In this document: one piece after another, positions 34,132 to 43,292 of the stretch
How positions within the stretch are numbered: the first letter of the stretch is position 1
Layout of the letters: every line of letters begins with the position of its first letter
Source: JAFAMS01 sp963715815
GTDB taxonomy: Bacteria; Vulcanimicrobiota; Vulcanimicrobiia; Vulcanimicrobiales; Vulcanimicrobiaceae
DNA: 64,000 bases
NCBI GenBank assembly: GCA_963715815.1
Contig: OY970278.1
Span: 806,001-870,000 of the forward strand
Reading direction: 5' to 3'
The notes under the pieces: generated by a model
Database searches by the model: none
What the model saw: only the letters and a program-made list of their open reading frames with translations
Told to the model about the DNA's origin: nothing
Translations under genes and position numbers: made by a program

Positions 34132-34443
34132 TTACGGGAGCGAGATCTTCTCGATCTTCACCTCGGCAAAACGTTGCCGGTGACCGATGAGCTTACGCAC
34201 GCGCTTCTTGGGCTTGTATCTGAAAACCAGAATTTTGGGAGCCTTGCCTTGCCGCACGACCGAGCCGGTGACCTTCGCGCCCTTGATGAGCGGCGTCCCG
34301 ACCACAATGGCATCGCCACTGGCCAAAACGACGCGATCGAAGGTTACACTCGAGCCGGGCTCAGCGTCGACCAGGTCGGTGCGAATGACATCGCCTTCCG
34401 ACACCTTGATCTGCTTGCCGCCGGTTTCGATGATGGCGTACAT
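34132..34443 (-). CDS. rplU: 50S ribosomal protein L21
   Basis: A 103-residue L21, start MYAIIETGGKQIKVSEGD and end KKRVRKLIGHRQ, both typical. It binds 23S rRNA with L20. The gene lies 35 bases downstream of the GntR regulator on the same strand, and prp follows. Confidence 0.97.
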   Translation of the reverse strand: MYAIIETGGKQIKVSEGDVIRTDLVDAEPGSSVTFDRVVLASGDAIVVGTPLIKGAKVTGSVVRQGKAPKILVFRYKPKKRVRKLIGHRQRFAEVKIEKISLP

Positions 34444-34478
34444 AACCGACGTACGATATCACCTCCCCGGGAGAAGCG

Positions 34479-35195
34479 TCAACCAGTCTGGTCAGCTTGA
34501 TTTCCCGCAGCAATCGAGCTTCGCAGCCACAATTCGCCCTCAGCGATGTGCATTGCTGAGGTCGCGCGCGCAAGCTCGGGATCGCGCGCTAGGATCGCAT
34601 CATATATTGGAAGATGCTCCTCGAGCGCGGCTCTCCGGTGATCCTCATCGATCGCCTTGCGCCAGGTGCGAAGCCGCAGCGTCCGCGCCGACATCGTCTC
34701 GAGGACCATTTCAAGGATGGTGTTGCCCGAGCAGGCCGCGATAAAGCGGTGGAAGTCCTCATCGGCGTCCATCGTCTCCTCAGCGGTTGTCGCGCTCGCC
34801 AGGCGATCGAGGTGGCTTTTCAGCTTCAGGTGGTCGGTTTTCGTCATCCGTGCGGCGGCCAGCGCCGTCGCAGCCGGTTCCAGCAGCCGGCGGACTTCCC
34901 AGACCTCGAGTAGCTGCTCGGCGCTCATGAGGTTCGTCACGAACGAAACGGCCTCGAGGAGCAGGCGCGAGCTCAAGCTCGTCACGTACGTCCCGTCGCC
35001 CTGGCGCGTTTCCAGAACTTTGATCAGCGTGAGGGCGCGGACTGCCTCGCGCAGCGAATTACGCGAGAGGCCGAGCTGGCTCGCGAGATCAACCTCCCGC
35101 GGGAGGCGCTGCCCGGGCGCAAGCTCACCGCTCGCGATCATTTCTTTGATGCGGGCGATGGCGACGTCGGTTTTCATCGGATGATTGACGGGCAT
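34479..35195 (-). CDS. GntR-family regulator with FCD domain
   Basis: About 238 residues. The N-terminal winged helix (PGQRLPREVDLASQLGLSRNSLREAVRAL) is of the FadR subgroup, followed by an all-helical FCD ligand domain with the metal-binding Asp and His positions (DEDFHRFIAACSGN). ATG at 35195 fits best. The gene is divergent from the Liv transport operon (start 35298), so it probably controls that operon in response to an organic or amino acid. Confidence 0.9.
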   Translation of the reverse strand: MPVNHPMKTDVAIARIKEMIASGELAPGQRLPREVDLASQLGLSRNSLREAVRALTLIKVLETRQGDGTYVTSLSSRLLLEAVSFVTNLMSAEQLLEVWEVRRLLEPAATALAAARMTKTDHLKLKSHLDRLASATTAEETMDADEDFHRFIAACSGNTILEMVLETMSARTLRLRTWRKAIDEDHRRAALEEHLPIYDAILARDPELARATSAMHIAEGELWLRSSIAAGNQADQTG

Positions 35196-35297
35196 TTTTA
35201 GATGACTTATAGTGCAATGCGAGCGCCGCAAGGCGAAGTCATCCGATGTTTCGGGGCCTGGACACTAACTCTTTCTTCGCTGAGGGGATTTCGACGA

Positions 35298-36494
35298 ATG
35301 AAAAAGAGCCGGAAAACGTTCCTTGCAGCCGCGGGCGCGGCCACAGCAACAGCCGCTGGGTTCGGGACGCCGATTTTCTCGAGCGCAGCCGAGCCGGTCA
35401 ACATCGGCGGCCTCTATCCCGTGACCGGCGGTATGGGGCAGATCGGTCAGTCTTGCGTCAACGCTGCCAAGCTCGCGGTGCAGATGGTGAACGATGCGGG
35501 CGGCATCAAGTCGCTCGGCGGCGCGAAAATGAATTTGATTCTGACGGATATTCAGAGCGATCCGACGGTTACGCGCACGGAAACCGATCGTTTGATCGGA
35601 AGCAACAAGCTCTCCGCGATTCACGGCTGTTACGCGAGCGCGTTTACGCTTATTGCGAGCGAAGTTGCGGAGCGCGCGAAGATGCCCCTCATCAGCGGCT
35701 CGAGCAGCGATCAGCTCAACGCCGGCGGCCGCAGGTATACGTTTACGCCTTTCGCGCGTTCGTCGCAATTTGCGCTTGCGCAGTTGCAGATGTCGAAGCT
35801 CATCAGCGATAAACCGAAGGTCGCGGTCGTCTATGAAAACACCGCGTTTGGAACGTCGACCTCGTCCGGGCTCAAAGAACAAGCAGCCGGCGAAGGCGTC
35901 GATATCGTGATGTTCGAGCCGTACTCGGCCGGATTCACGGATGCCGGACCGCTCGTCAACAAGGTGCGCGCATCAGGTGCGAGCATGTTGTTCTGCGTCT
36001 CCTATCTGAACGATTTGATTCTGATCGTGCGAACCATGAAGCAAATGGGCGTGAACATGCCGATCAACGGTGGTTCGGGCGGCTTCGTAATTCCGGAGTT
36101 TTACAAGAACGTCGGCACAGCGGCAGAGGGCTTGCTCGGCGTCGGGCACTGGAATCACGACATCAACGCAGACGCGCTGCGCGTCAACGCGATGTATCAA
36201 AAGCTCTACGGCGAGTTCATCATGGAATACGCGGGCGGACTTGTGGCGCAAACGTTCATGCTGGCAAATGCGCTCGAGCGCGCGGCGTCGCCCGATCCGG
36301 AAAAAGTGCGCGACGCGCTCTCGACGATCGATGTCTCGAGCGGCTACGCTGCGATGGCGCCGGGCGGCAAAGTCAAATTCATGGCAAACGGCCGCAACGT
36401 CTACGGACATCCTGTCGGCGTGCAATGGCAGCACGGCGATTTGGTGAGCGTCTTCCCGAAAGGCGAAGGACGTAAGCCCCTGATGAAGGTCTAG
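35298..36494 (+). CDS. livK: Branched-chain amino-acid-type ABC transporter binding protein
   Basis: A 398-residue periplasmic binding protein. The signal segment begins MKKSRKTFLAAAGAAT; the mature part starts VNIGGLYPVTGGMGQIGQ, followed by ADIQSDP-like and YASAFTLIASEVAE segments typical of LivJ/LivK-like proteins. The earlier in-frame ATG at 35202 would add 32 residues before the signal peptide and is rejected. It is first in a five-gene transport operon; the ligand could be amino acids, amides or urea. Confidence 0.9.
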   Translation: MKKSRKTFLAAAGAATATAAGFGTPIFSSAAEPVNIGGLYPVTGGMGQIGQSCVNAAKLAVQMVNDAGGIKSLGGAKMNLILTDIQSDPTVTRTETDRLIGSNKLSAIHGCYASAFTLIASEVAERAKMPLISGSSSDQLNAGGRRYTFTPFARSSQFALAQLQMSKLISDKPKVAVVYENTAFGTSTSSGLKEQAAGEGVDIVMFEPYSAGFTDAGPLVNKVRASGASMLFCVSYLNDLILIVRTMKQMGVNMPINGGSGGFVIPEFYKNVGTAAEGLLGVGHWNHDINADALRVNAMYQKLYGEFIMEYAGGLVAQTFMLANALERAASPDPEKVRDALSTIDVSSGYAAMAPGGKVKFMANGRNVYGHPVGVQWQHGDLVSVFPKGEGRKPLMKV

Positions 36495-36513
36495 AGCACA
36501 GCTCCGCCGCCTG

Positions 36514-37383
36514 ATGCTGCAGACGCTCGCGCAAGCCGTCGTTAACGGCCTGCTCATCGGCGGTATTTACGCGCTCGTCAGCATCGGGGTCACGCTGATT
36601 TTCGGCGTGGTGAAAATCGTGAACTTCGCGCAAGGCGAGTTCGTCATGATCGGAATGTACCTCAGCTTCTTTCTCTCGACGCGCGCCGGGATCGATCCGC
36701 TCGTTTCGCTCGTGATCGTCATGCCGGTCATGTTCGTGGTCGGTATGCTGTTCCAGCATCTGCTGATCCGGCGCGTGCTGTCGCTGGGCGACATGCCGCA
36801 GATATTCCTGACGTTCGCGCTCTCGGTGCTGCTGATGAACGTCGCGCTGCTGCTCTTCACCGCCAACTACCGCACCGTGCAGACGCCGTACACGGATGCC
36901 TCCTTCCACCTCGGCCCGGTGTACATCTCGGTTGCGAAATTGATCGCGTTCGTTTTGGCAATGGCGTTCAGTGGAGCACTGACGCTTTTCTTGCGTACCA
37001 CCGATATCGGAAAAGCGATGCGGGCTGCGGCGCAAAACCGCGACGTCGCGATGCTGATGGGGATCAACACGGATCTCGTCTTTGCCGTCGCGGTTGGGCT
37101 TGCGCTCGCGCTTGCGGGTGCGGCAGGCGCGCTCTTGATGCCGTTTTATCCCGTCTATCCGACGGTCGGCCAGGTCTTCGTCTTGATGGCCTTCGTCGCG
37201 GTCGTGCTCGGAACGCTCGGGAACGTGACGGGTGCGCTCATCGCGGGATTGATGATGGGCGTCGCCGAGTCGCTCGGCATTCAATTCGTCGGCGCCGACT
37301 CCGGGCTGATCGTCGTCTTTCTGATGCTGCTCTTGACGCTCGCGATTCGTCCGAACGGACTCTTCGGCGGCCGCGCGCGATGA
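36514..37383 (+). CDS. livH: Branched-chain amino-acid ABC transporter permease LivH
   Basis: A 289-residue permease with about eight membrane helices, start VVNGLLIGGIYALVSIGVTLIFGVVKIVNFAQGE, the signature of LivH. RAAAQNRDVAMLMGINTD is the cytoplasmic loop that contacts the ATPases. It pairs with LivM downstream (four-base overlap). Confidence 0.95.
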   Translation: MLQTLAQAVVNGLLIGGIYALVSIGVTLIFGVVKIVNFAQGEFVMIGMYLSFFLSTRAGIDPLVSLVIVMPVMFVVGMLFQHLLIRRVLSLGDMPQIFLTFALSVLLMNVALLLFTANYRTVQTPYTDASFHLGPVYISVAKLIAFVLAMAFSGALTLFLRTTDIGKAMRAAAQNRDVAMLMGINTDLVFAVAVGLALALAGAAGALLMPFYPVYPTVGQVFVLMAFVAVVLGTLGNVTGALIAGLMMGVAESLGIQFVGADSGLIVVFLMLLLTLAIRPNGLFGGRAR

Positions 37384-38345
37384 TGAAGAAAGTGATGCCT
37401 ATCGTCGTGCTCGGCATCATCGCGCTGATTTTGCCGGTGTTCTTGCGGACCGGCTTTGAGGTTGACATCGCCGTACGCGTTCTGCTCTTTGCGTTCATCG
37501 GTGTAGCCTGGAATCTGATGGGCGGTTATGCCAAACAGCTCTCGCTCGGACATGCCGCATATTTTGGACTCGGCGCCTACACCTCGACGCTGCTGCTGAT
37601 ACGTTTTGGCATTTCGCCGTGGATCGGACTCATCGCCGGCGGCATCGTCGCGATGCTCGCGAGCTTGCCGATCGGCTGGTTGTGTTTTCGATTGCGGGGA
37701 CCGTACTTTGCAATTGCGACGATTGCAACCGCGCAAGTCTTCATGCTGCTGTTCCTGAAGTTCCGGGACTTCGCGTGGGGCGCCGAGGGGACGACGATTC
37801 CGTTCTTGGGCAATGCGCCGCTCATGATGCAGTTCAGCGGAAAAGCGCCCTACTACTATATCGCGCTGGGGCTGCTGGCGATCGGGTTGCTGGTCACGTA
37901 TGTCATCGAGCGTTCGTGGATGGGCAACTATCTGGTCGCGGTTGGGGAAGACGAGGATGCGGCCGAAGCGGTCGGCGTCAACGCGCCGCGCATCAAACGC
38001 GACATCTATTTGATCAGCGCGTTCTTAACGGCGCTGGCCGGAACGTTCTACGTTCAGTACATCTACTTCATCGATCCGAATACGGCGTTCAGCTTCAACG
38101 TTTCGGTCGAAGCGGCACTCGTCTCGATTGTTGGCGGCATCGGAACGCTATGGGGGCCGGTGCTCGGGACGATCTTGCTCGAACCGACCTCGGCGCTCTT
38201 GCAAAGTTGGCTTGGTGCAAGTCACGGCGGCGTGCAGCTGACCGTCTACGCACTGATTTTGATGGCGGTCATTCTGTGGCGTCCGACAGGGGTGCTCGGT
38301 TTGATTACGGATGCGTACCGTCGCATCGTACGGGCCGATGGCTGA
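37380..38345 (+). CDS. livM: Branched-chain amino-acid ABC transporter permease LivM
   Basis: A 321-residue membrane protein with the LivM motif NLMGGYAKQLSLGHAAYFGLGAY and the ATPase-coupling loop VGEDEDAAEAVGVNAPRIK. It forms the transmembrane channel together with LivH. The end overlaps livG. Confidence 0.95.
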   Translation: MMKKVMPIVVLGIIALILPVFLRTGFEVDIAVRVLLFAFIGVAWNLMGGYAKQLSLGHAAYFGLGAYTSTLLLIRFGISPWIGLIAGGIVAMLASLPIGWLCFRLRGPYFAIATIATAQVFMLLFLKFRDFAWGAEGTTIPFLGNAPLMMQFSGKAPYYYIALGLLAIGLLVTYVIERSWMGNYLVAVGEDEDAAEAVGVNAPRIKRDIYLISAFLTALAGTFYVQYIYFIDPNTAFSFNVSVEAALVSIVGGIGTLWGPVLGTILLEPTSALLQSWLGASHGGVQLTVYALILMAVILWRPTGVLGLITDAYRRIVRADG

Positions 38346-39063
38346 CGTCCTCGTCGTGCGCAACCTCGACAAGCGTTTCGGTGGCTTGCGCGCGGTCGCC
38401 GATTTCAGCATGTCGGTTGCCGAAGGTGAGACACTCGCTTTGATCGGGCCAAACGGTGCGGGCAAGAGCACGAGCTTCAACCTGATGACCGGCTTCTTTC
38501 GTCCCGATTCAGGCTCTGTCATCGCATTCGGCCGCGAGCTCGTTGGTCTCGAACCGTACGACATCTGTGCACACGGTTTAGCACGCACGTTTCAAGTCGC
38601 GCGTCCTTTCGGCAAGATGACGGTGCTCGAAAACGTGATGACCGGTGCCTTCTTGCGCGACAAGAAGGTCCGTGGTGCGCGCGAACGCGCGCGCGAGGCG
38701 ATCGCATTCGTCGGGCTTACGGCACGAGAAGCGACTCCGGCGCGCGATCTCACGACGATCGATCAGCGCCGCCTCGAGATGGCGCGCGCCCTTGCGACCG
38801 AGCCACGCCTCTTGCTGCTCGACGAAGTGATGGCCGGGCTCAATCACACCGAGATCGATCAAGCCGTCGCGCTCGTTGGTCAGCTTGCGAAGCGCGGCCT
38901 AACGATCGTAATCGTCGAGCACGTGATGCGCGCGATCATGGCGGTCGCAAACCGGATCGTCGTTCTCGACCACGGCCAGAAGATTGCCGAAGGGCTTCCG
39001 CAAGAAGTCGTTGCGAACGAAGACGTCATCCGCGCGTATCTCGGGACGGGTGCGCATGCCTGA
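38338..39063 (+). CDS. livG: Branched-chain amino-acid ABC transporter ATPase LivG
   Basis: A 241-residue ATPase. Walker A GPNGAGKST, Walker B LLLLDEVMAGL and the LivG-specific RTFQVARPFGKMTVLENV segment are present. The signature region reads DLTTIDQRRLEMARAL, in which the usual LSxGxQ is altered to TTIDQR, a variation seen in this family. ATG at 38338 overlaps livM by eight bases. Confidence 0.95.
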   Translation: MADVLVVRNLDKRFGGLRAVADFSMSVAEGETLALIGPNGAGKSTSFNLMTGFFRPDSGSVIAFGRELVGLEPYDICAHGLARTFQVARPFGKMTVLENVMTGAFLRDKKVRGARERAREAIAFVGLTAREATPARDLTTIDQRRLEMARALATEPRLLLLDEVMAGLNHTEIDQAVALVGQLAKRGLTIVIVEHVMRAIMAVANRIVVLDHGQKIAEGLPQEVVANEDVIRAYLGTGAHA

Positions 39064-39772
39064 GCCGATACTGGCCCTCTCCGGCGTAAGCGCCGCCTAC
39101 GGTTCGGTCAAAGCGATTCAGGAGCTTGAAATCATTATCGGCGAAGGCGAAGCCGTCGGTCTCCTCGGCGCAAACGGCGCTGGCAAGAGCACGACGTTGC
39201 GCGCGATTTCGGGGCTCGTTCGTCCAAGCGCCGGCAGCATCTCGTTTTCCGGAACGCAAATCGCGGCACTGCCGCCGTACAAGATTGCGGCGCTTGGAAT
39301 CGCGCACGTCCCCGAAGGGCGCCAGGTTTTTCCGGAGCTCACCGTTCAGGAAAATCTCGAGATGGGAGCCTACGTTCCGAGAGCGCGCGCAGACCGGCGC
39401 CAAACGCTGGAGCTCGTCTACGGAATCTTTCCGCGGCTCGCCGAGCGTCGCGCGCAACTCGCGGGAACGATGAGCGGGGGCGAGCAGCAAATGCTCGCGG
39501 TTGGCCGTGGACTGATGCTCAAACCGCGGCTGTTGATGCTCGACGAACCGTCGCTAGGTTTGGCCCCCGTCGTGACGGATGCGACGTTTGAAAAAATTCG
39601 CGAAATTCACAAAATGGGCACGGCGATTTTTCTTGTCGAGCAGAACGTGAGTCGCGCGCTTTCGCTCGTACAGCGAGCCTACGTGCTGGAGAGCGGCAAG
39701 GTGGTGATGCACGGCTCGAGCGGGGAGCTTGCGAACAACAGGCAAGTGCAAGCGGCGTACCTCGGGATTTAG
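39056..39772 (+). CDS. livF: Branched-chain amino-acid ABC transporter ATPase LivF
   Basis: A 238-residue ATPase with Walker A GANGAGKST, signature MSGGEQQMLAVGRGLM, Walker B LLMLDEPSLGL and the LivF-typical VPEGRQVFPELTVQENLEMGA. It completes the five-component transporter. The gene overlaps livG by eight bases and converges on the DDAH-like gene (four-base overlap). Confidence 0.95.
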   Translation: MPEPILALSGVSAAYGSVKAIQELEIIIGEGEAVGLLGANGAGKSTTLRAISGLVRPSAGSISFSGTQIAALPPYKIAALGIAHVPEGRQVFPELTVQENLEMGAYVPRARADRRQTLELVYGIFPRLAERRAQLAGTMSGGEQQMLAVGRGLMLKPRLLMLDEPSLGLAPVVTDATFEKIREIHKMGTAIFLVEQNVSRALSLVQRAYVLESGKVVMHGSSGELANNRQVQAAYLGI

Positions 39773-40554
39773 GCGGCGGCGCCGGCGGATGCCGGTCCGT
39801 CGTCAAGACGAAGGGTGAGACGTTTTGCGCCCGCACCATTGCGGACGAAGCCTTGAAGATCGGTCGAGAAGACACGATACCCCGCATGGACGAGCTGCTC
39901 ACGCAGCGGGCGCGACGCGTCGTGCATGATGAGCGCATCGCCGACTTCGACGGCGTTGCACGCGAGATTGCCGGCGTCGGCCGCCGAAAGCTCGATCAGA
40001 TACTCGGAATCGACGATACGGCGCAATAAGCGCTGCGCATGCGGCGTCAGCGCGGGCATGTAGACGAGTATGTGTCCGCTGCGCAGCGGGCACAGCGCGG
40101 TGTCGAGATGCGGGAACTGTGGATCGGCGAGCCCCAGCGCAACGATGCGAGCATCGAGCAGGTCGGTTAGCTGCACCGTCACCATGCGGTCGGAAAGCGA
40201 ACCGTAGCCGACATAAACGATTGGACGAACGCGATCGAAGAGCGCATCGGCACTTCCCGCAAACGATGTCTCTTGTAAGAACGTCGTCGCAAAGCCGAGA
40301 CGAGCAAGCGTCCCGCGATAAACCTGACGTGACAGACGCTGCGTATCGTTGCGCAGTGTCGACACGATCGCGAGATCGCCGCTCACGAGTGCGGCATTTG
40401 CCGTAAAAACGAGATCCGGCGCCTGGGGCGCCGGATCGACGAGCTCGATCTGGACATCCGCGGCGACTTGCAGCACTTCTACGAAACGCTCCCATTGGCG
40501 CCAAGCGCCAAGCGCGTTGTAGTGATGTGGCGGGCACATGAGCAGTCGTGCCAT
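39769..40554 (-). CDS. Dimethylarginine dimethylaminohydrolase / arginine deiminase-like hydrolase
   Basis: A 261-residue member of the guanidino-group-modifying superfamily. Motifs are VFTANAALV near the N-terminus, HLDTALC with the catalytic His, and NLACNAVEVGD with the catalytic Cys. Such enzymes hydrolyse arginine or methylated arginine to (dimethyl)amine or ammonia and citrulline, or hydrolyse related compounds. ATG at 40554 removes about 50 unrelated residues of the longer frame. Close by a Liv-type transporter, it may use an imported amino acid. Confidence 0.8.
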   Translation of the reverse strand: MARLLMCPPHHYNALGAWRQWERFVEVLQVAADVQIELVDPAPQAPDLVFTANAALVSGDLAIVSTLRNDTQRLSRQVYRGTLARLGFATTFLQETSFAGSADALFDRVRPIVYVGYGSLSDRMVTVQLTDLLDARIVALGLADPQFPHLDTALCPLRSGHILVYMPALTPHAQRLLRRIVDSEYLIELSAADAGNLACNAVEVGDALIMHDASRPLREQLVHAGYRVFSTDLQGFVRNGAGAKRLTLRLDDGPASAGAAA

Positions 40555-40640
40555 GTAAATACTGTACTGCCTCCGCACTATAGGTGACATTCGACAAAGG
40601 TAACGGCTGTGGATAACTTTGTCGGCCGGATTGCTTATGG

Positions 40641-40669
40641 TTGACAATACGGGCAATTGCCCATATAAT
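40641..40669 (+). promoter_or_regulatory. Consensus sigma-70 promoter of the marR operon
   Basis: A perfect -35 (TTGACA, 40641-40646) and a perfect -10 (TATAAT, 40664-40669) are separated by exactly 17 bases. Transcription should begin about 40675-40677, that is at or next to the GTG start of marR, implying a leaderless mRNA. Confidence 0.85.
40651..40662. promoter_or_regulatory. Palindromic operator inside the promoter spacer
   Basis: GGGCAATTGCCC is a perfect 12-base palindrome lying between the -35 and -10 boxes. A MarR dimer bound here would block RNA polymerase, giving autorepression of marR and the MFS pump gene. Confidence 0.65.
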
Positions 40670-40675
40670 GGCGCC

Positions 40676-41104
40676 GTGAAAAAAGATTCCGAGCCTTGCA
40701 ATTGTTTGGCCTTGCGTCAGGCGTCGCGATTGGTCACGAAGGTGTACGACTCGGCGCTGGCATCGGTCGAACTTGGTGCAAACCAATATTCGATTCTCTC
40801 GCGTTTGCAGCGCGGCGGACCGAGTACGCTTGGTGATTTGGCCGACGCGCTCGTCATGGATCGCTCGACACTTGGCCATTTGGTGCGTCCGCTCGAAAAA
40901 CGCGGGCTCGTTCGCCTCGCAGTTGGGGATCACGACCGGCGCGCGCGCCTGCTGACGTTGACGCGTTCGGGCGAATCGCTGCTGCAGAAAGCTCGACCGT
41001 TCTGGTCATCCGCGCAAAGAAAATTCGAAAGTTCTTTCGGCGCCGATGCTGCCGCGAAACTGCGTTCGCTCTTGAATGATGTCGTTACGAGCGACTTCGC
41101 ATGA
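40676..41104 (+). CDS. MarR-family transcriptional regulator
   Basis: About 142 residues from GTG at 40676. The winged helix (GPSTLGDLADALVMDRSTLGHLVRPLEKRGLVRLAVGDHDRRARLLTLT) is typical of MarR. The N-terminal CNCLALRQASR segment carries two cysteines, as in regulators sensing oxidants or metals. The earlier in-frame ATG at 40619-40637 would lie upstream of the promoter and is rejected. It probably represses its own operon, which includes the overlapping efflux-pump gene. Confidence 0.85.
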   Translation: MKKDSEPCNCLALRQASRLVTKVYDSALASVELGANQYSILSRLQRGGPSTLGDLADALVMDRSTLGHLVRPLEKRGLVRLAVGDHDRRARLLTLTRSGESLLQKARPFWSSAQRKFESSFGADAAAKLRSLLNDVVTSDFA

Positions 41105-42501
41105 ACGTCAGTAGGCCGCTTGTCCTGCTGTGCGCGGCTGCGACATGTTCGCTGATCATGCTCGACACGAATATCGTCGCCGTCGCGCTTCCGACCATTG
41201 CGCGCGAGCTGCACGCCGGCTTCGTGAGCATTCAGTGGGTGATCAGCGCGTATTTAATCACGTTTGCGTCGCTGCTGCTGCCGTCCGGGACGCTCGCAGA
41301 CCGGCACGGCCGCCGCCGAATGGTCATGATCGGCATCGCGATCTTTCTGATCTCATCCGCGGCCTGCGGTCTCGCGACGTCCGCGCTCATGCTCGAGCTC
41401 TCGCGAGCCGTCCAAGGCGTCGGCGCCAGCATGCTGCTTACGGCCGCGCTTGCGATCATCTCATCGACGTTCCGCGGCGCGGAGCGTGCGCGCGCTTATG
41501 CGATTTGGGGGACGTCGATCGGCGCCGCGATGACCTGCGGTCCGATTCTCGGCGGCATCATCACGGGCTTATTTGGTTGGCGCTGGGCGTTCTTGATCAA
41601 CGTCCCGCTGTGCATCGTCTTCCTCTTTGCGATTCGCGCGTTCGTGCCGGAATCGCGGGATCCGGAAGAGCGGCGCTTTGATTTCACCGGCGTTTTCGCT
41701 CTTAGCACCAGTTTGTTTTTGCTGGTGTGGTCGCTGATCGACGGCAACCGGGAAGGCTGGCTGAGCCCGCCGATTCTCGAGCGGATAGCCGCGGCTACCC
41801 TCCTCTTCATTGCGTTTGTGATCGTTGAGCGCGTCCAGAAGCAGCCGATGCTCGACTTTGAATTGCTAACGCATCCGCGTTATCTCGGCGCCGCATGCGC
41901 AATGTTCGGTTACGGAGCCGCGGCGCAAGTCATGATTTTCTTCTTGCCGCTGTATCTGCAGAGCTGGATGGGTCTTGCGCCCATCGCTGCGGGATTTGCG
42001 ATGCTGCCCTTTGCGCTACCGCTCGTCATCGCCCCGCCGCTGGCGACGCACTTCCTCGAACGGCTGACGCATCGCGGCCGTTTGGCCATCGGACTCGGCA
42101 TCGCGGCACTCGGCGACTTGTTGATCGGCGTGACCGCGCACTTCGGCGCGCCCTATCCCGTCATGACGCTTGCGATGCTCGTCGCTGGTACCGGTACGGG
42201 ACTCTTGAATCCGGAAACTGCGCGCGCCATGCAAGCCCAAGCCTCAGCCGAGCGCGCGGGTATGGCCTCAGGCATCGGTGCGACGATTCGCTTCGTCAGC
42301 CTCGTGCTCGGCGTTGCCGTTCTGGGAGCCGTGTTTCACGCAGGCTTTGCGACCTCAGCGTTTGTGGCAGTTGGGATTGCGGTACTCGCGCTGGTGGGGA
42401 CGGCGATTCTTCTTAGGCAAGAAGGCTGGGTAGAAGTAGAGCCTTCATCCAGAGAGGACTCACATGGAACGCGAAGACGATGGGCGCCCGCTGCACACTG
42501 A
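41101..42501 (+). CDS. MFS drug-efflux transporter, 14-helix DHA2 type
   Basis: A 466-residue transporter with about fourteen membrane helices. Motif A is GTLADRHGRRRMVMIG; the antiporter motif C region is GPILGGIITGLFGWRWAFLINVP; LDTNIVAVALPTIARE is the DHA2 N-terminal motif. It should export lipophilic compounds in exchange for protons. Overlap with marR (ATGA) gives coordinated expression. Confidence 0.93.
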   Translation: MNVSRPLVLLCAAATCSLIMLDTNIVAVALPTIARELHAGFVSIQWVISAYLITFASLLLPSGTLADRHGRRRMVMIGIAIFLISSAACGLATSALMLELSRAVQGVGASMLLTAALAIISSTFRGAERARAYAIWGTSIGAAMTCGPILGGIITGLFGWRWAFLINVPLCIVFLFAIRAFVPESRDPEERRFDFTGVFALSTSLFLLVWSLIDGNREGWLSPPILERIAAATLLFIAFVIVERVQKQPMLDFELLTHPRYLGAACAMFGYGAAAQVMIFFLPLYLQSWMGLAPIAAGFAMLPFALPLVIAPPLATHFLERLTHRGRLAIGLGIAALGDLLIGVTAHFGAPYPVMTLAMLVAGTGTGLLNPETARAMQAQASAERAGMASGIGATIRFVSLVLGVAVLGAVFHAGFATSAFVAVGIAVLALVGTAILLRQEGWVEVEPSSREDSHGTRRRWAPAAH

Positions 42502-42679
42502 GGTTGACGAAGAGGACCCGCTGAGCAGCAATGAAGCTGCGGTGATGGGTTCGCAAGCCGTCCGCCGGCTGCGCGACATTCCGGCGGAACGGCAAACCGT
42601 CTACGGCGACGTCGATGAAGGCTATGACAACGAAGATCAAGCCGACGCGCATCACGCCGACCCGGGCGAACACGTCTAG
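42464..42679 (+). CDS. Small acidic protein of unknown function
   Basis: A 71-residue, very acidic, Asp/Glu/His-rich protein that probably lacks a stable fold. A good ribosome site (AGAGAGG) precedes the ATG. It overlaps the last 38 bases of the MFS gene, so it may be its co-expressed third gene. No motif recognised. Confidence 0.5.
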   Translation: MEREDDGRPLHTEVDEEDPLSSNEAAVMGSQAVRRLRDIPAERQTVYGDVDEGYDNEDQADAHHADPGEHV

Positions 42680-42682
42680 AGC

Positions 42683-43195
42683 TTACTGCGTCGTGAACGA
42701 GCCGATCGGGCCGTTTGCATTGCAATTTTCCACGGAGCTCCCCGACAAGTAGACGTAGAGTGTCGTGTGAGACGGTAACGCAGAAGAGTTGTACGGCCCT
42801 GGCGTAGCCGCGATGTAAATTGCGCTCGGGATCGTTGCGGTAGCCGATGGCGATGGGACTTGCGATTGCGAGATCTGCTGAAAATTCGACCAGTTTCCCC
42901 ACGTCGAATTGTTCGCGGTACCCGGGATCGTTTTTTGCGCAGAAAATTCCAGAATGTAACTTCCGGAAGTGTACGTGCCCACGTTGATGTCGGCGACTAC
43001 GAAACTTTGAAGATTATCCGGTACGCCGGTCGCGTTCGGTTCCGGATAAATCATTTGCGGCGTTATCCCATTCGGATAGATGCAGGTTGGTGTCGGCGGT
43101 GGCATTGACGGACAGCCGCTCCCGCTAGCGCCGCCGGTGCAACCGCTCAAAGCTACGGCAACGGCACACAGTGCGGTGTTGAAATGAAATTGCAC
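42683..43195 (-). CDS. Exported lipoprotein of unknown function
   Basis: A 170-residue protein with a lipoprotein signal (VALSGC at residues 16-21), then a Pro-rich stretch and a beta-sandwich-like domain with many Ser/Thr/Asn residues, which could be Ig-like. Three further cysteines (GCPSM, PTCIY and ENCNA) may form disulfides. No family recognised. Confidence 0.7.
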   Translation of the reverse strand: MQFHFNTALCAVAVALSGCTGGASGSGCPSMPPPTPTCIYPNGITPQMIYPEPNATGVPDNLQSFVVADINVGTYTSGSYILEFSAQKTIPGTANNSTWGNWSNFQQISQSQVPSPSATATIPSAIYIAATPGPYNSSALPSHTTLYVYLSGSSVENCNANGPIGSFTTQ

Positions 43196-43292
43196 GATCG
43201 GTTCCTCCGCGCCACCGGATTGCCTCGTGCTTGCATGCTAAACAACAAAGCTTGCGCACGCCTTGGTGCAAGCTGCGATGAATCTGAGTCGG

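Noticed and set aside
36379..37284. 301-residue minus-strand frame opposite livH
   Set aside because: Composition (His/Arg/Gln-rich, no hydrophobic core) is that of an antisense shadow of a membrane-protein gene.
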